The notes under the pieces: model-generated
What the model saw: the letters and a program-made list of their open reading frames with translations, nothing else
Database searches by the model: none
Told to the model about the DNA's origin: nothing
In this document: positions 46,370 to 57,751 of the stretch, in pieces
Position numbering within the stretch: the first letter of the stretch is position 1
Layout of the letters: each line of letters starts with the position of its first letter
Assembly: GCF_002994745.2 (NCBI RefSeq)
Contig: NC_037088.1
Coordinates: forward strand, 66,544,397 to 66,608,396
DNA: 64,000 nucleotides
DNA from: Rosa chinensis
Taxonomy: Eukaryota; Streptophyta; Magnoliopsida; Rosales; Rosaceae
Direction of reading: 5' to 3'
Position numbers and translations under genes: made by a program

Positions 46370-47346
46370 TCCTCGCTAAATGCATCAAGGGCAAAGAGAT
46401 CAATCATCGCTGAAATAAGACTTTTTGCGAGGAATTCTTACATTCGTCCCTATTAAATTTGGCGGGTTTTAAATAATTTTCCGCCAAACAAGTAACGACG
46501 AAATCGTTATTTCCTCGCTAATTGCTTCTTTTCACGAGGAAATAGTTCATCGTAAAACATGGGCTTTTAGCGAAGAAACCATAATTTTGTCGCTATTGAA
46601 TTTGGCGGGTTTGTAATGATGAAATCATTATTTCCTCGCTAATTGCTTCTTTTCACGAGGAAATAGTTCATCATAAAACACGGGCTTTTAGCGAGGAAAC
46701 CATAATTTTGTCGCCATTGAATTTGGCGGGTTTTAAATAAATTTCCGCCAAACAAGTAACGACAAAATCGTTATTTCCTCGCTAATTGCTTATTTTCACG
46801 AGGAAATAGTTCATCGTAAAACACGGGCTTTTAGTGAGGAAACCATAATTTTGTCGCCATTGAATTTGGCGGGTTTTACATAATTTTCCGCCAAACTAAT
46901 AACGACGAAATCGTTATTTCCTCGCTAATTGCTTCTTTTCACGAGGAAATAGTTCATCATAAAATACGGGCTTTTAGCGAGGAATCCATAATTTTGTCGC
47001 CATTGAATTTGGCGGATTTTACATAATTTTCCGCCAAACTAATAACGATGAAATCATTATTTCCTCGTTGAATGTCGTTTTCGCGATGAAAAAATTCCTC
47101 ACCCTAGTCTCATATTTCCTCGCTAATAACTTGATGATTTAGGAGACCAAACTATGGTCACCTTTAGTGATGAACAAAAATATTCGTCGTAGAAAGTGGT
47201 GTATAGTGAGGAAAATATGTTTCTAGCAGAAAACCTAATGACATTTAGTGAGGAATTGAAATCTTCCTCGTAAAAAGTGACATTTACTGAGGAAAATAAA
47301 TTCCTCGCAAAAAACTTGGTCGCTAAAAAGACTTTCTGTTGTAGTG
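46370..47346. repeat. CACTA right subterminal repeats
   Basis: A unit of about 110-230 bp containing TTATTTCCTCGCTAATTGCT and TTAGCGAGGAAACCATAATT repeats four to five times, ending at the terminal GTTGTAGTG. It mirrors the left subterminal region. Confidence 0.8.
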
Positions 47347-48022
47347 CACCGTGACCGCTACCTCCATCGGAAGTAGTCTTCATGTTGCCAAAGATGTCCT
47401 CACCATGCACGGGAAACAGTGAAAGGGTTTCAATCTCCTGGTGATCTTCTTCTCTTTGTTCCATGAAAGTTTGTTCTACATTCATGTCAAAGAAAGTAGA
47501 ACTAGTTTCCCCTCCAGCTGAGATTGAACAATCCCTAGCACTCTTCTCCATGTTCATAGATCCATAACCGCCATAGTTCCCCATCTGCCCGTTAAAAGCA
47601 ATCATCACACCAGCGGAAGAAGCAGAAGCAGGTGCAGAAGATCCAAAGTTAATATATTGATCCTCATGTTTCCAATTGGTAACATTATCATTGCCAACAA
47701 GCCCTGATCTTTGCATGGGCACATGAACATCCGAAGTGGACCTCTTCTTCTGCTTTTCTCTAGCCCTTTGGTTGACGAACCAATAATAGACATTCTTGAA
47801 CTCGATCTTGCCGTACCATTTCAGCTGGAGACAGATCCTCTGAACCTGCTCTATAGTTGGGGACCTAACTCCCTTGTTGTAGAAAAGCTCCTTGAGGATT
47901 CTTATATGATCTGTAGTAGGAATCCACCTAGTACTGCTCTTCCTGCGAAGCATGTTAGCACTACTCCCGGCTACTTTGTTACTTCTTCCATCCTCGGTTG
48001 GATGCCGGTTTTGTGGTTCCAT
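47347..48022 (-). pseudogene. WUS: WUSCHEL-type homeobox gene, 5' part; intronless copy inside Element 1
   Basis: The ATG is at 48022. Residues 29-94 form a WOX homeodomain (TRWIPTTDHIRILKELFYNK, then YGKIEFKN and YYWFVNQRAREKQKK). N51 is kept, while the usual WFQNHKARERQ is altered to WFVNQRAREKQ. An acidic stretch at 187-197 precedes the WUS-box TLSLFPVH at 199-206. The frame is open until the CACTA element, after which a chance frame runs on to 47123. The tail lies at 37217-37290. WUS proteins are nuclear factors that keep stem cells in shoot meristems. No intron is present although WUS genes usually have them, and the copy lies between integrase and the antisense gene of Element 1, so a cDNA captured by the retrotransposon is likely. 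Confidence 0.85.
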
Positions 48023-48137
48023 TGGTGATGGATTGAGAGAATGCGAGAATTGAAGAGTGATGATGATGAGTAATTAAGAAAGATTGCTGTTAGAAATATT
48101 TGAGTTGATGAAATGATTTTGGGATTGGAAATTTGGG

Positions 48138-48143
48138 TTTATA
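48138..48143 (-). promoter_or_regulatory. TATA-like motif upstream of the WUSCHEL-type copy
   Basis: TATAAA on the minus strand lies about 116 bases before the ATG. The stretch between is CT- and AT-rich, like a leader. If real, it would mean the copy brought promoter sequence with it, which a plain mRNA copy should not. It may also be chance in AT-rich DNA. Confidence 0.35.
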
Positions 48144-48174
48144 ATGTAGAGGAAGATATAGGCATGCAAATATC

Positions 48175-48430
48175 TACCCTTGGATGAAGCTCAATTTCAA
48201 AACCGATGTCAGTAAATTGAGATTAGTGATTCCAAATCTCGGGAAAAAAGGGACTAGCAGCATGTGAGGAGCGGTTTTTGAGGAGTTAGCTATTATTAGA
48301 GGATTAATAGCATGTGGGGAAACCGAACGGTTTTCGAGGAGGTAACTGTTTTTTTCACGAGATTATTTTTCACGATTGTTGTTTTTCAACGAGTGATTAG
48401 TGCCTTAAATCTTGGAAAAGAAGGAGTTAT
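48175..48430. repeat. Direct repeat, copy 1 (partner 49688-49945)
   Basis: About 256 bases beginning ACCCTTGGATGAAGCTCAAT match 49688-49945 with few changes. Copy 1 starts about 150 bases upstream of the homeobox ATG, so its left edge probably marks the 5' border of the captured segment. Confidence 0.85.
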
Positions 48431-49687
48431 TGGCGCTAAGAGTTTTGAGTTGGGAGCCAGCAAGTGGATCTAAAACATACATATTTTCTCAAAACCCTCG
48501 CCGCGAGGCTCTTTTTGACGCGGAGCATATTTTAAAAGTTCATATTATTTTCAATATACAACTATAGGTCTTATATTTGGGGCCTTATGAGACAAGTTGA
48601 CTCAGCTTCTCATAGATATTTTAATATCAGGATAAGAAAATATTATTGTATTGATAAAGTGGCTTTGCGGCCAAAAGCAGTACATTCATTACAAAGCCAA
48701 AAGTGGCTAGAATACAAAACAGGAATCTTCGGATATCTTCTGAATCTTTTCTCAAGTGGAAGCAGCTATGGAATCCAACGTCGGGTTGAGCCACGCCATT
48801 ATCCCAAGGAGGGGCAGACTTCAGGGAAGGAAAAAGAGGAGTAACGGAGCCCCCGCGCCCCCTTTACATGGAAGCGGCAGAGGAATCCAATATAGGCTTG
48901 GCCAACACCATTATCCATGAGAAGGGGAGACTCCAATGAAAGAAAATGGAGCCTCCAAGCCCCCTCAATTGGAAGCAGCTATGGAATCCAACGACGGGTT
49001 GAGCCACGCCATTATCTCCGGGTTGAGCCACGCCATTATCTCCGGGAGGGGCAGAGAGTGAAGGAACCGAATATCAGCTTGAGTCTCTGCATCCCCTCTA
49101 GCCATGGTAACCACCATTGGTTGGACATGAAGTATAGGAACAACCATTCTGTAGCTTGAACCCATTCCTTCAAAGAGCCCATCCCTTCTCATCCCTCCAA
49201 GATTCTATCAAGAAGAGGGAGAAGGAGGTGACAACCAAAGCCCCTTCCATCTGGAGGGCACAACATGGGTCGGGTCCAGAATGAAGGAAACGGGAGGAGG
49301 AAAGACGAACCTCAGAGTGGTCGTCCTCCCTTTCTCCGTTTCGCTCCGCGTGTGGGATTCTAACAAAGATGATCTCGCATGATCGTGGATCCCACACTCG
49401 GAGCCCCCTCGCGTTTCTAAACCAATCTGAAGCCTGGCATTATCGTTGCAGGATTCCAAAAGGACGAAACAAGGGGTTGCCTAAGATTACGCCATAAGGC
49501 CTAACCCAGGCTTAAGATTACGCCATAAAGCCTAAAATTTAGAGGCTAAAGGTCATTTCATGAGGGGAACATTTGTGAAGAAGGAGAAAAAGAAGCAAGG
49601 ACTGAAAGGCTATTTCTTGAATATTTCAGAAAAGTTGTTGTGAGTATTCCCTTCCTGAAATACAAATATTTATAAGGACTTCAGGCA
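48431..49687. other. Element 1 internal sequence without recognised gene, with small repeats
   Basis: An imperfect unit GGAAGCAGCTATGGAATCCA occurs at about 48760 and 48970, with a relative at 48870 and a 22-bp CGGGTTGAGCCACGCCATTA direct repeat at about 49000-49040. Short frames are present but none has family features. Confidence 0.45.
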
Positions 49688-49945
49688 AATCCCCACCCTT
49701 GGATGAAGCTCAATTTCAAAACCGATGTCAGTAAATCGAGATTATTTATTCCAAATCTCGGGAAAAAAGGGATTAACAGCATGTGATGAGCGGTTTTTGA
49801 GGAGTTAGCTATTATTAGAGGATTAGCAGCATGTGAGGAGACCGAACGGTTTTCAAGGAGGTAACTGTTCTATTCACGAGATTATTTTTCATGACTGTTG
49901 TTTTTCAACGAGTGATTAATGCCTTAAATCTAGGAAAAGAAGGGA
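49688..49945. repeat. Direct repeat, copy 2 (partner 48175-48430)
   Basis: Starts CACCCTTGGATGAAGCTCAA. It is probably the original copy, since sequence continues smoothly on both sides into the antisense gene region. Confidence 0.85.
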
Positions 49946-49999
49946 TTATTGGCATGTAAGGAGACCGAATAGTTTTCGAGGGGGCCTACAAAGATTGGC

Positions 50000-52900
50000 C
50001 CTCAAAGCTCAATTTCAAACAAAGTTCCTCAACGCGGAGTTTCGTTGCAATGGCAGCAGCTTCAGCCTGAGTGGCCCGTTCTCAGATACGGGCTAGGTTG
50101 CGGCCCATTTCTTCAGAAGCAGCCAAAGGTTCATCGAGTTAAGCTTCTTCGGCAACAATCGCATTCTCAACAAAGGCTAAATGGGCTTGGAGGTCCTCGA
50201 TCTGAAGTTTGAAGTCGGACCTTTGGATTTGTAGTTCCCGCGGGAGGATGGCTCGCTCATTTAAAATATCGCGAGAGATGTCCATTTCTCGAGAGACACT
50301 ATTCAAAGCCTCTTGAGCGTCTTGGTCTTGGGCGTTCGCGGCCGATTGACGTTGGCGGGCCCTACCAAGTTCATTCAGCAGAGAGTCGATAGCACTAAAT
50401 TGCCGCTGAGTCAAAGCCTTCTCCTGGAGAAGATACCTTAGAGCTTCCAAGACTCGCGAGAGAATGTCAGTCTCCAATACCCGAGGACCCAGATGTTCGT
50501 GAAACGCCATCTTAGCCTCATCCACAGCAGAAGGAAGAGTTACCTCCAACACCCTCATCAATCTCTCGAATCTGGTAGGAGGAGGAGGCGGCGGAGGCGC
50601 CACAGGATCATGAACCACCAATGCAAAAAGGTGGACAGCTTCCTCAGTTTCTTCATCTTCAACAGGTTGGTCTGTCCCTTCAGCCGCAGGAGAATCTAGA
50701 AACTCAACTCGCGGCTCACCATGGGCAAGTGGAGCAGATTTAAGCACAGAGCCCTCAGCTTAGACGGTTGTCTCATTTGTTCGCGAGACTTGAGGGGCAC
50801 TACCACCGTCAGTATCATTTTCCATCTCTGGGGCGACTGTCCCACCGATAAGACCAGCAGCGTTTGCAGCCACCTCCTCGGTACAAACAGAATCCTGGTC
50901 AGGTTCAGAAATATCAGAGAGCGGGGTTGGATCTAAAGGGAAATGGAAAGTATTGGCCAAACAATGGCTTACCTCTCGAGTTGTCGGGTCAATATCTGGT
51001 ACGTGGTCACCAAGAGGAAGAGGCCTCACCTCATTCACCTCTTGGACCTCTAGTGCCGCGAGAATCTCTGTTGTCATCAGTTCCTTATAAGCGGCAGAAT
51101 CCTCAGAGTGGCTTTCCACACTTTCATGCTCCGAGGAGTCGTCATCGGAGATAGTTATTAGGATGGTAGGACCTTGCAGATGCTCTGTAGATGTGGGAGA
51201 CGGAAGAGGCGCCACGGAGTTAGTTGATGCTTGAACTAGCGAGAGAGTTGGCTCTTCTGCAGTGGTTGAGGGTCCAGCCTCGCTCAGGCGAGAGGGATCA
51301 GTGGTCATTTGATGGACTTGTCAAAAGATACATAGTGAAAATCCTGCCAGATTCTAAAATTTAAATAGGATAAGACGGGGCCGGAGTTTACCAATCACAT
51401 TCCCAGAGGTTCGTCATCTTCAAAACTCTCTTCGACGAATTGAGCTCGATCGCGTTTGCAAGCAAAGACAGCAGTGGCCTGTACGAGAAAAGAGTCATAA
51501 CTCAAAATGGGGGGAAGCACCAAATATACAAGTTTGGGATCGTTCTTAAACCAAATTACCTCAGCGGGATCTTCATCATGCGAAGACTCTCCCTCAGAAG
51601 TCTCCTCTGCTATTGCCTTTTGTTTCCCAGCCTGAACAGAGGTTGTCCTACTCCGAGTAGTTTGCTGCAAAACACACTCAGGAATAAGAGCGGGAAAATC
51701 AACACAAGGAAAATGAATGGTGAAGAAAGACAAAAACTTACTGTTTCCCTAGGCTCGTGGATTTGTATCCCTGGACGCGATGAGCGAGAAGGTAGAATAT
51801 GTAGCGGGGGTTGTGCTGCAGGTTTGGAGAAGCGCTCAAGAATCTCGCGGTCCTCCAGACCAGGGCTACTCATGCCACGAAAGATTAGGACGAAGAGTTC
51901 GTCATGTGGCGGGTCCCAACAGTTCACTGACACTTTTTTCCACCAATCAGCATAGTCATCATCGACATCGTTGATGGGGTATAGCGCTCTGACCCAAGGG
52001 GGAATCACTATCAAAGTAAACTGACTCTGAAAGGGGGCAGACCCAGGCGGGGCTAATCTCCGCCAAGAGGTGTAGTAATTGGCAGAATCAACCAGAGGCC
52101 AGGGTACCAACTGGGCCAACCCAAATTGGCGAGCAAAGTGGGTAGGGGTGTAGAGCTCGTAACTTACGCGATCGGTGGCAAGACAAATATCCAAGCAGGA
52201 GATGACGCGACAAAAGGCTAGGAGGGCTCTTTCACTATGATCCCGTCCACTAGGCAGAAAGCCATCATCAAGGGGAGGAGGGAATCGCCTACAAATGACT
52301 ATTTTTGGGTCCGACATCTCTCCCAACAAGTACAAGTAAATAAAACACTTGGAGTAGGGTGGAGCTCGATACCTTACGTTGCGGCAAAGCCAATTCCCCA
52401 AAAGGGAATCAACTGGAGGTTCCTTTGGAATATCACCGCGACGGAAGAGAGGGAAATAAATCTGCAGCCAAAAGGCAAGGATCCAGAAGGGGCCACTAAT
52501 GTCGGTATCAAATGGGCGCATTACGGCTCTATAAAGGGAGCGATATAACGCACCCAATACAGGTTGCCCAAGGCCAACGCAAATACCATTGTAGAGAGCA
52601 GTGGCCAGAGAATTCCAGGGCCCAGTAGATTTGTTGGAAGAAGTGCAAAAGATAAATTTGCAAAGCCAGAATTCCAGGAATACGATACCTCCTGTATGGT
52701 CACGCTGGGTGCAGTAATAGTCGCGCAAGAATTGGTAGGATTTGCTGTGATGCCCTCGACCAGCCATATCCATTCTCAAAGAAAATTGAATGCCATCAAA
52801 CTGACCATGCACATAGGGGTCAAAGTCAATGGGCAACCTCGTGATGGTAAGAACATCCAGCAGAGTTATGTCATCTGCCCAAACTGGAAATCGAATGTAT

Positions 52901-53360
52901 TGCTGGAGGTGTTCCAGAAGCAAAGAGCGCCGGCTAGCGGTGCAGGGCTAGTATTATGGGGAAGACAGAAGCATAGATTGATGGTTTGGGTGATACCCAC
53001 GGCATCCCATCGGGCCAAATCTCTCGCTCGAACCTCCTGATACCAAACATTTTCCTCAGGAGCGACGGTAGGCCAGAAGCCCACTTTCCTCCTTGGTCCC
53101 CAACTGCTAAAATCACTAAGCACCTGCCGAAGAGCCTCTATGGGAAGCCCATAATAGGCCATAGCATCATCTGGAAAACGATCGCGAGGTGTGGGACCCA
53201 GACTCGCTTGACTATCACAGCCACCAAAGCCCATCAGTCGACTTCTCTCCTCTCCGGTCTGACTTCTACATCGAATACTCATGTTAGTTCGCCAGGTGAA
53301 TGCGGCTTTCTCAGTGATTTCATCTGCCTGATCGATAACGAATGGTTTCTTAGATGCCAT
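50000..53360 (-). pseudogene. Element 1 antisense gene: plant mobile domain (PMD) protein
   Basis: Opposite to gag-pol, as in Elements 2 and 3 but from a different family. The ATG is at 53360 (MASKKPFVIDQ). The PMD signature is visible: LCFWNTSSNTFDFQFGQMT, then ITLLDVLTITRLPID, then FLEFWLCKFIF near 52690. A 1-bp loss near 52867 shifts the frame inside the signature. Introns are supported at about 51665-51742 (donor GTAAGT) and about 51481-51563. After 51308 comes an acidic, proline-containing region and a coiled coil (about 50139-50747), with a stop at 50757-50759. PMD proteins occur as host genes of the MAIL1 type and inside Ty3 elements; their role in the element is unknown. Confidence 0.7.
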
Positions 53361-53397
53361 TTCTAGGTCGGAAGGAATACTTCTCCATTACACCTTG

Positions 53398-53405
53398 ATT
53401 TATAG
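53398..53405 (-). promoter_or_regulatory. TATA-like motif of the Element 1 antisense PMD gene
   Basis: The minus-strand motif TATAAATC lies about 40-45 bases before the ATG at 53360. The short distance gives a very short leader, so this is a candidate only. Confidence 0.45.
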
Positions 53406-53640
53406 CTCAGATATTTTGGAGATTAATTTATTAGCTGGGCCAATGAGTGGCCCTAGTTGATAATTAATGAATCATTATTCCATCTTGAGAATCGCATCTA
53501 AGGCGATAGTGAAGATATTCCACCTTTTCTTACCACCGCAGGGCCAGCATAGTGGCCTGATGTTTTTTAATTAAAACATGATTAAAACCGATGCGGTTTT
53601 AGATGCTAAAGTTGCAGCAAAATATGGTGGTTTCACTTGG

Positions 53641-55538
53641 TGATTATATGCATTTATATGCGTGTAATTATATCTAAAACACTATAAATAAACAAATCCC
53701 CATGTCAATTAATATGTAATTAATCCATTTTTATTTATTTTGTAGAAAATAAGCGGAGTTACTGAAATCGTGAGAAAATGAGGCGAAATTGGAGCAAATT
53801 GAGTTTTCGACAAAAAGACGGAAGTCAACCTTGAGTCAATACATTGAAAGGGACAAAACTTGATCACTCATAAGAAAATGAGACAAAAATGAAAATGGGG
53901 CAGCAAATTGAAGCTTATTGGAGAAAATGGCTTAACAATTAATTAAACCAACTTTGGTTTAATTAAAGAAAACGGAAGTGCATCTGCATGTGTGGCTTAA
54001 TTAAACTAATTGAATAGCCATCATATTTGGGCTGTTCTTTATACCCACGTGCCAGCTGCATATCCTATTTTATCCACTTTTCCTTTCTTTCCCAGCCATC
54101 ACAGCGTGCCAACCATTCGTAGTCCATCACCTCAGCCCAGCCCAGTGTTTAATTAACCTTAATTCTCTCAAGTACGAACAGAACACATCAGCCACACATA
54201 TATATTCATCACCATTCACCCTTTCGAAAAAAAACCCTGGAGATCAAGCGCCGCACCACCACCCCATATATCCTATCAGATCCTCTCTCTCACACACACA
54301 CAACATCACACCCCACACCCGAATTCTCTCTTCCTTCTCCAACAGTGCCGAACCCACCTCCATCTCTCTCTCTTTCCTCCATTTTTAAATCTCTTACCAT
54401 TTTCTCTCAAGATTGGAAGGAGGAATTAAGGGTTTTCACTTCACATCATCAAGGCTTCATCACCACAAGAGATTTTGACTTTGGTAAAGAGTGGGGACTT
54501 AATTTCAAGTTGGGTTCATATTTGCCTCTAGCAATTTGTGAGCTTAGCTTGTGTTCCTTCTTTCCTCTATCATTTCTCTTAATTTCTTATGTATTTGATG
54601 ATGTATTTGATAATGGGTTGTGAGTATTTCAATTTTGGGAGTTAGGGTTGTGAAGCCCTAACTCATCTTGTATAAATATTGATGTTTTAATTTTAATAAA
54701 TGCAATTTTCATTGTGTATGCTTTAAATCCGAATGTATTGGTCCTTAGAAGCATGTTTCTAGGCCTTGTCACCATTTGAAATTATGTTGTGGGCAATTGT
54801 GATGAATAGATTGATAAATTGACAACTTATTGGTCTTGTTGCATCTAGGATTTAAGTGTGGTAACCATTAGCTAGCTTAATTGTAGCTAAGCTTAATTGC
54901 TTGGGTCTCTATTATCTTGCACTCTAGGCCTCTAATTTTAGATATTGCGGCCTTAACCGGCGTAATGCCTAAGTTAGAGAGTTGATTGTGGCCCTAACCG
55001 GCATAATCGATACACCGAAAGGATAATTGGTTTAGTAGCCTTGACCGGTACTAAATACGGGACTTAACACATATAGGAAATGCATGCATTTGTGAAATTG
55101 GTATCGATATTTGCAAGATAGTTAGTGTGAATCACCCGACACTCCCATGTTCCCATTAATTTGAAAATCCAAATTTTAATTTCTTGCTTGATAATTAGTT
55201 GTTTGTTTTTATTTTAGTTTGAATTTAATTTAGTTAATTCTCAATTCAAAATTCCCAAACAAAATTCTATCTTCCATTGTGCATAACTCATTTGGGCTAC
55301 AAGTTAGTGGCTTTGATTAGGCTTAGTGTGAGCTAAGCCGAGCATTGCCGAGGCTTGGTGCCTTGTGAATATTATTTTATTTTATTTTTATTTTTCATTG
55401 TATGCTTTTAAGTCACTCTAGCGCCAATTACCTCGGTTAGGTCCAACACCTAATCCCCGAGGTACGATAATCTAGGTTTTAATACTTCCCTTACTTGACA
55501 ACGATTCGTACGCTTGCGAGAGTTTATGAACCAAGTCA
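53641..55538 (+). mobile_element. Solo LTR B, plus orientation
   Basis: A 1898-bp sequence starts TGATTATATG and ends CCAAGTCA. It is flanked by CTTGG (53636-53640) and ATTGG (55539-55543), a 5-bp TSD with one mismatch. It is a relative of solo LTR A in opposite orientation, sharing for example the GGCCTTAACCGGCGTAATGC and GATTCGTACGCTTGCGAGAG segments. The open frame at 54345-54623 has no homology that I recognise. A leader-like CT- and CA-rich stretch lies at 54270-54380. Confidence 0.8.
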
Positions 55539-55543
55539 ATTGG

Positions 55544-56088
55544 TCACACGTCATGATGTCGATAGCCATGATCCAATCATCCTCTTCGGCATAAGACTCG
55601 CGAAGGATTAAATGACAACAAACAGTTTGCTATTTTGCATCTTATTTCGCCAAGTACTATAGGCCTTGATCTAGCCAGGAAAGCGGCTCCAACACCTACA
55701 TTTGAGAAAATCAACAGAGAGCCAGCGAATAAGGCAGATACTTTTTGCTATACACCTGGCGAAGCTACCACCAAGGAAGAAAAGGATCCTCATTCGCGAT
55801 CAAAAGCAGTCTCCTTCGCATGGGGGGCATGCTAAATTTATGATTTCGTACAACCTGCCCAAGTTTCGCCAGATCCATGGGGGGCAATAAAGTTGGCAAA
55901 GGAAGCGTCAGTACATGACAAAGGCAATTCAGTAGTGGCATTCAAGCTTTATGGCCTATTTAGAGGCCTATATGGAAACAGTTAAGCCAATACAAGTGGC
56001 TTTGGAGCAACAACATTATAAGAGTAGTGCTGATTCAAGACCTCATCAGTCAAGAAGAAGACCTTTGACTTCAAGGTCTGGGGGGCAA
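55544..56088 (+). other. Element 1 3' non-coding region and polypurine tract
   Basis: No gene was seen. GGGGGGCA strings recur at about 55820, 55880 and 56079. The last one, CTGGGGGGCAA at 56078-56088, lies directly before the LTR start and is the polypurine tract. Confidence 0.65.
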
Positions 56089-56464
56089 TGTTTGGACCCA
56101 AAATGAGCATTTTGTCCTGACAAGGCATGTCTTGGAGAAATTGAGCCAATGTCAGTGGCTCAAGCGATATACTGTCGACAAGTTCGAAATATATATTTAG
56201 AGGCTAAATAAAGCCTAGGGCTAATTACTGTTTAGTACCCTGTGGTTTTAATCCAACATCAATTCAGTCCCTCAACTTTCAATTTCAGCAAAAACACTCC
56301 TGCAATATCATTTTCTCGTCCAATAGGTCCCTCTGTCGGGATTTCGTCAATTTCAGTCGTTAACTGCTGACGTGGCAGTCCAACTTAGCGAAAGTGGGAC
56401 CCACATGAAAGTCAAATACCGAAAATGACCCTGGCCAACCAAATATGGAAAAATCCAAAATAAT

Positions 56465-56569
56465 CCCCAAATTTTGAGGTTAGGGAGAATCGAACCCAGA
56501 CAACAATGCATGCAAAGCAAAGCCCCAACCACCATGCCACTTGCACGACATTGATATATGTTAAACAAC

Positions 56570-56625
<56 letters not shown>

Positions 56626-56925
56626 CAACCAGATATGGAAATATCCAAAATAAGCCCCAAAACTTGGGGTTAGGGAGATTCGAACCTAGACCACCGTGCA
56701 TGCAAAGCCAAACACCAACCACCACGCCAGTTGCACAACATTGATATATGTCAAACAACATAATATATATATATCTGTATACCCAACAAAATCTGGGAAA
56801 ATCCAAAATAAAACCCAAAATTTTGGGGTTAGTGAGATTCAAACCCAAACCACAATGCATGCAAAGAAAAGCCCCAACCACCATGCCACTTGCATACCAT
56901 TGATATATGTCAAACAACATAATAT
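56465..56925 (-). repeat. Three tRNA-like (SINE-like) repeat units, minus orientation
   Basis: On the minus strand each unit reads GTGGCATGGTGGTTGGGG, then about 33 bases on GGTTCGAATCTCCC. These resemble the A box and B box of a tRNA gene. Units are centred at about 56510, 56705 and 56875 and are separated by AT runs. The outermost belongs to the MULE terminal repeat. Confidence 0.6.
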
Positions 56926-57456
56926 ATATATCTGTATATGTCAACAAAATCTGGGATTTATTTTATATATTATGTCAACATAATATATATATATATATAT
57001 ATATATTAATTATATATATATATATTATATTAATCATCAGTATTAATTAAGCCAATAAGGCTTATGGTTAAATTTTTAAAAACTCACAATTTACCCTTCT
57101 TTGATTATAGTCTAAAAATCTATAATTTAACACATGAAGGATAAAATAGTAAATATAATAGCAGATTGAATTGAAGATATTACAAAAAAAAAAAATTGGA
57201 GTTTTGTTAACTGCAATGGCAGTTTCTATTTTTTTTCTTTTTAGAGTTGGCAGTTTAAATATAAAAAATTACTTATTAAACAAAAATTATTCTTCTTTTT
57301 TTTTTTTTAAGAAAAAGTTATTCATAATTTCATAAAAATAAACATTTTTTACATAAATTACTAAAACAAACTCTTTTTTTAGAAATACTAATAAAAACTC
57401 AAACAAAATATTATAGACACAAATAAAGTATAAAAAAAAATTTAAAAAGCCAATTG

Positions 57457-57488
57457 ACACACGCGTGAGCGTGTGTTAAGAGTCTAGT
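57457..57488 (+). mobile_element. Helitron 3' terminus (plus orientation)
   Basis: An 8-bp perfect stem ACACACGC-gtga-GCGTGTGT (57457-57476) is followed by TAAGAGT and CTAGT ending at 57488. This matches the hairpin plus CTRRT rule for Helitron ends. The 5' end was not found. Confidence 0.6.
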
Positions 57489-57502
57489 ATAATATAATAT
57501 AT

Positions 57503-57728
57503 ACTAGACACCAAACACATCCTATGGGTGTGGATAATTATGTGGGAAGTTATTCCACAGAATGTGGAGAAAATTGTTGCACATATTTTGTTTTTCTTTT
57601 ATTTGTGAATTGGCAATTTTGTCTTTCTCAAATATTTCAGTTCAAATGTTTTTTAATATTTGAGGGATATTTTGGTAAAAAAATTATGTTTTGGCTGACA
57701 AACTCTCTTCTCTTAATAATAGTATAGA
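57503..57728 (-). mobile_element. Small non-autonomous Helitron, 226 bp
   Basis: On the minus strand it begins TCTATACTATTATTAAGAGA at 57728 and ends CTAGT at 57503, with the hairpin CACATCC-tat-GGGTGTG (57516-57532, one wobble pair) about 8 bases before the end. It lies between A and T, as Helitrons do. Confidence 0.65.
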
Positions 57729-57751
57729 TATATATGTTGACATAATATATA

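Larger units (their letters stand above)
37294..47346. mobile_element. CACTA (En/Spm) transposon, non-autonomous, with captured gene pieces
   Basis: The ends are CACTACAACAAAAAACC and, inverted, GTTGTAGTG, a typical CACTA terminal repeat. The 3-bp TSD CAC lies at 37291-37293 and 47347-47349. Both ends are rich in short subterminal repeats of the GCGAGGAAA and TTCGTCGC type. The 10,053-bp body has a TNPA-like gene (38525-40719), ENGase- and CPN60-like fragments (40943-42174), a 525-bp tandem repeat (44210-45660) and GC-rich repeats (45852-46068). No TNP2-type catalytic transposase was found, so it would need one supplied from elsewhere. Confidence 0.9.

Noticed and set aside
47123..47346. C-terminal extension of the homeobox frame beyond residue 225
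   Set aside because: This part is CACTA terminal repeat sequence read through by chance. The true tail lies at 37217-37290.
37205..48174. WUSCHEL as the native host locus
   Set aside because: The sequence is intronless and lies between the integrase and the antisense gene of Element 1 with duplicated borders. Retained only as an alternative to test.
54345..54623. 92-codon open frame in solo LTR B
   Set aside because: Low-complexity leader-like sequence, not preserved in solo LTR A, and no recognised domain.
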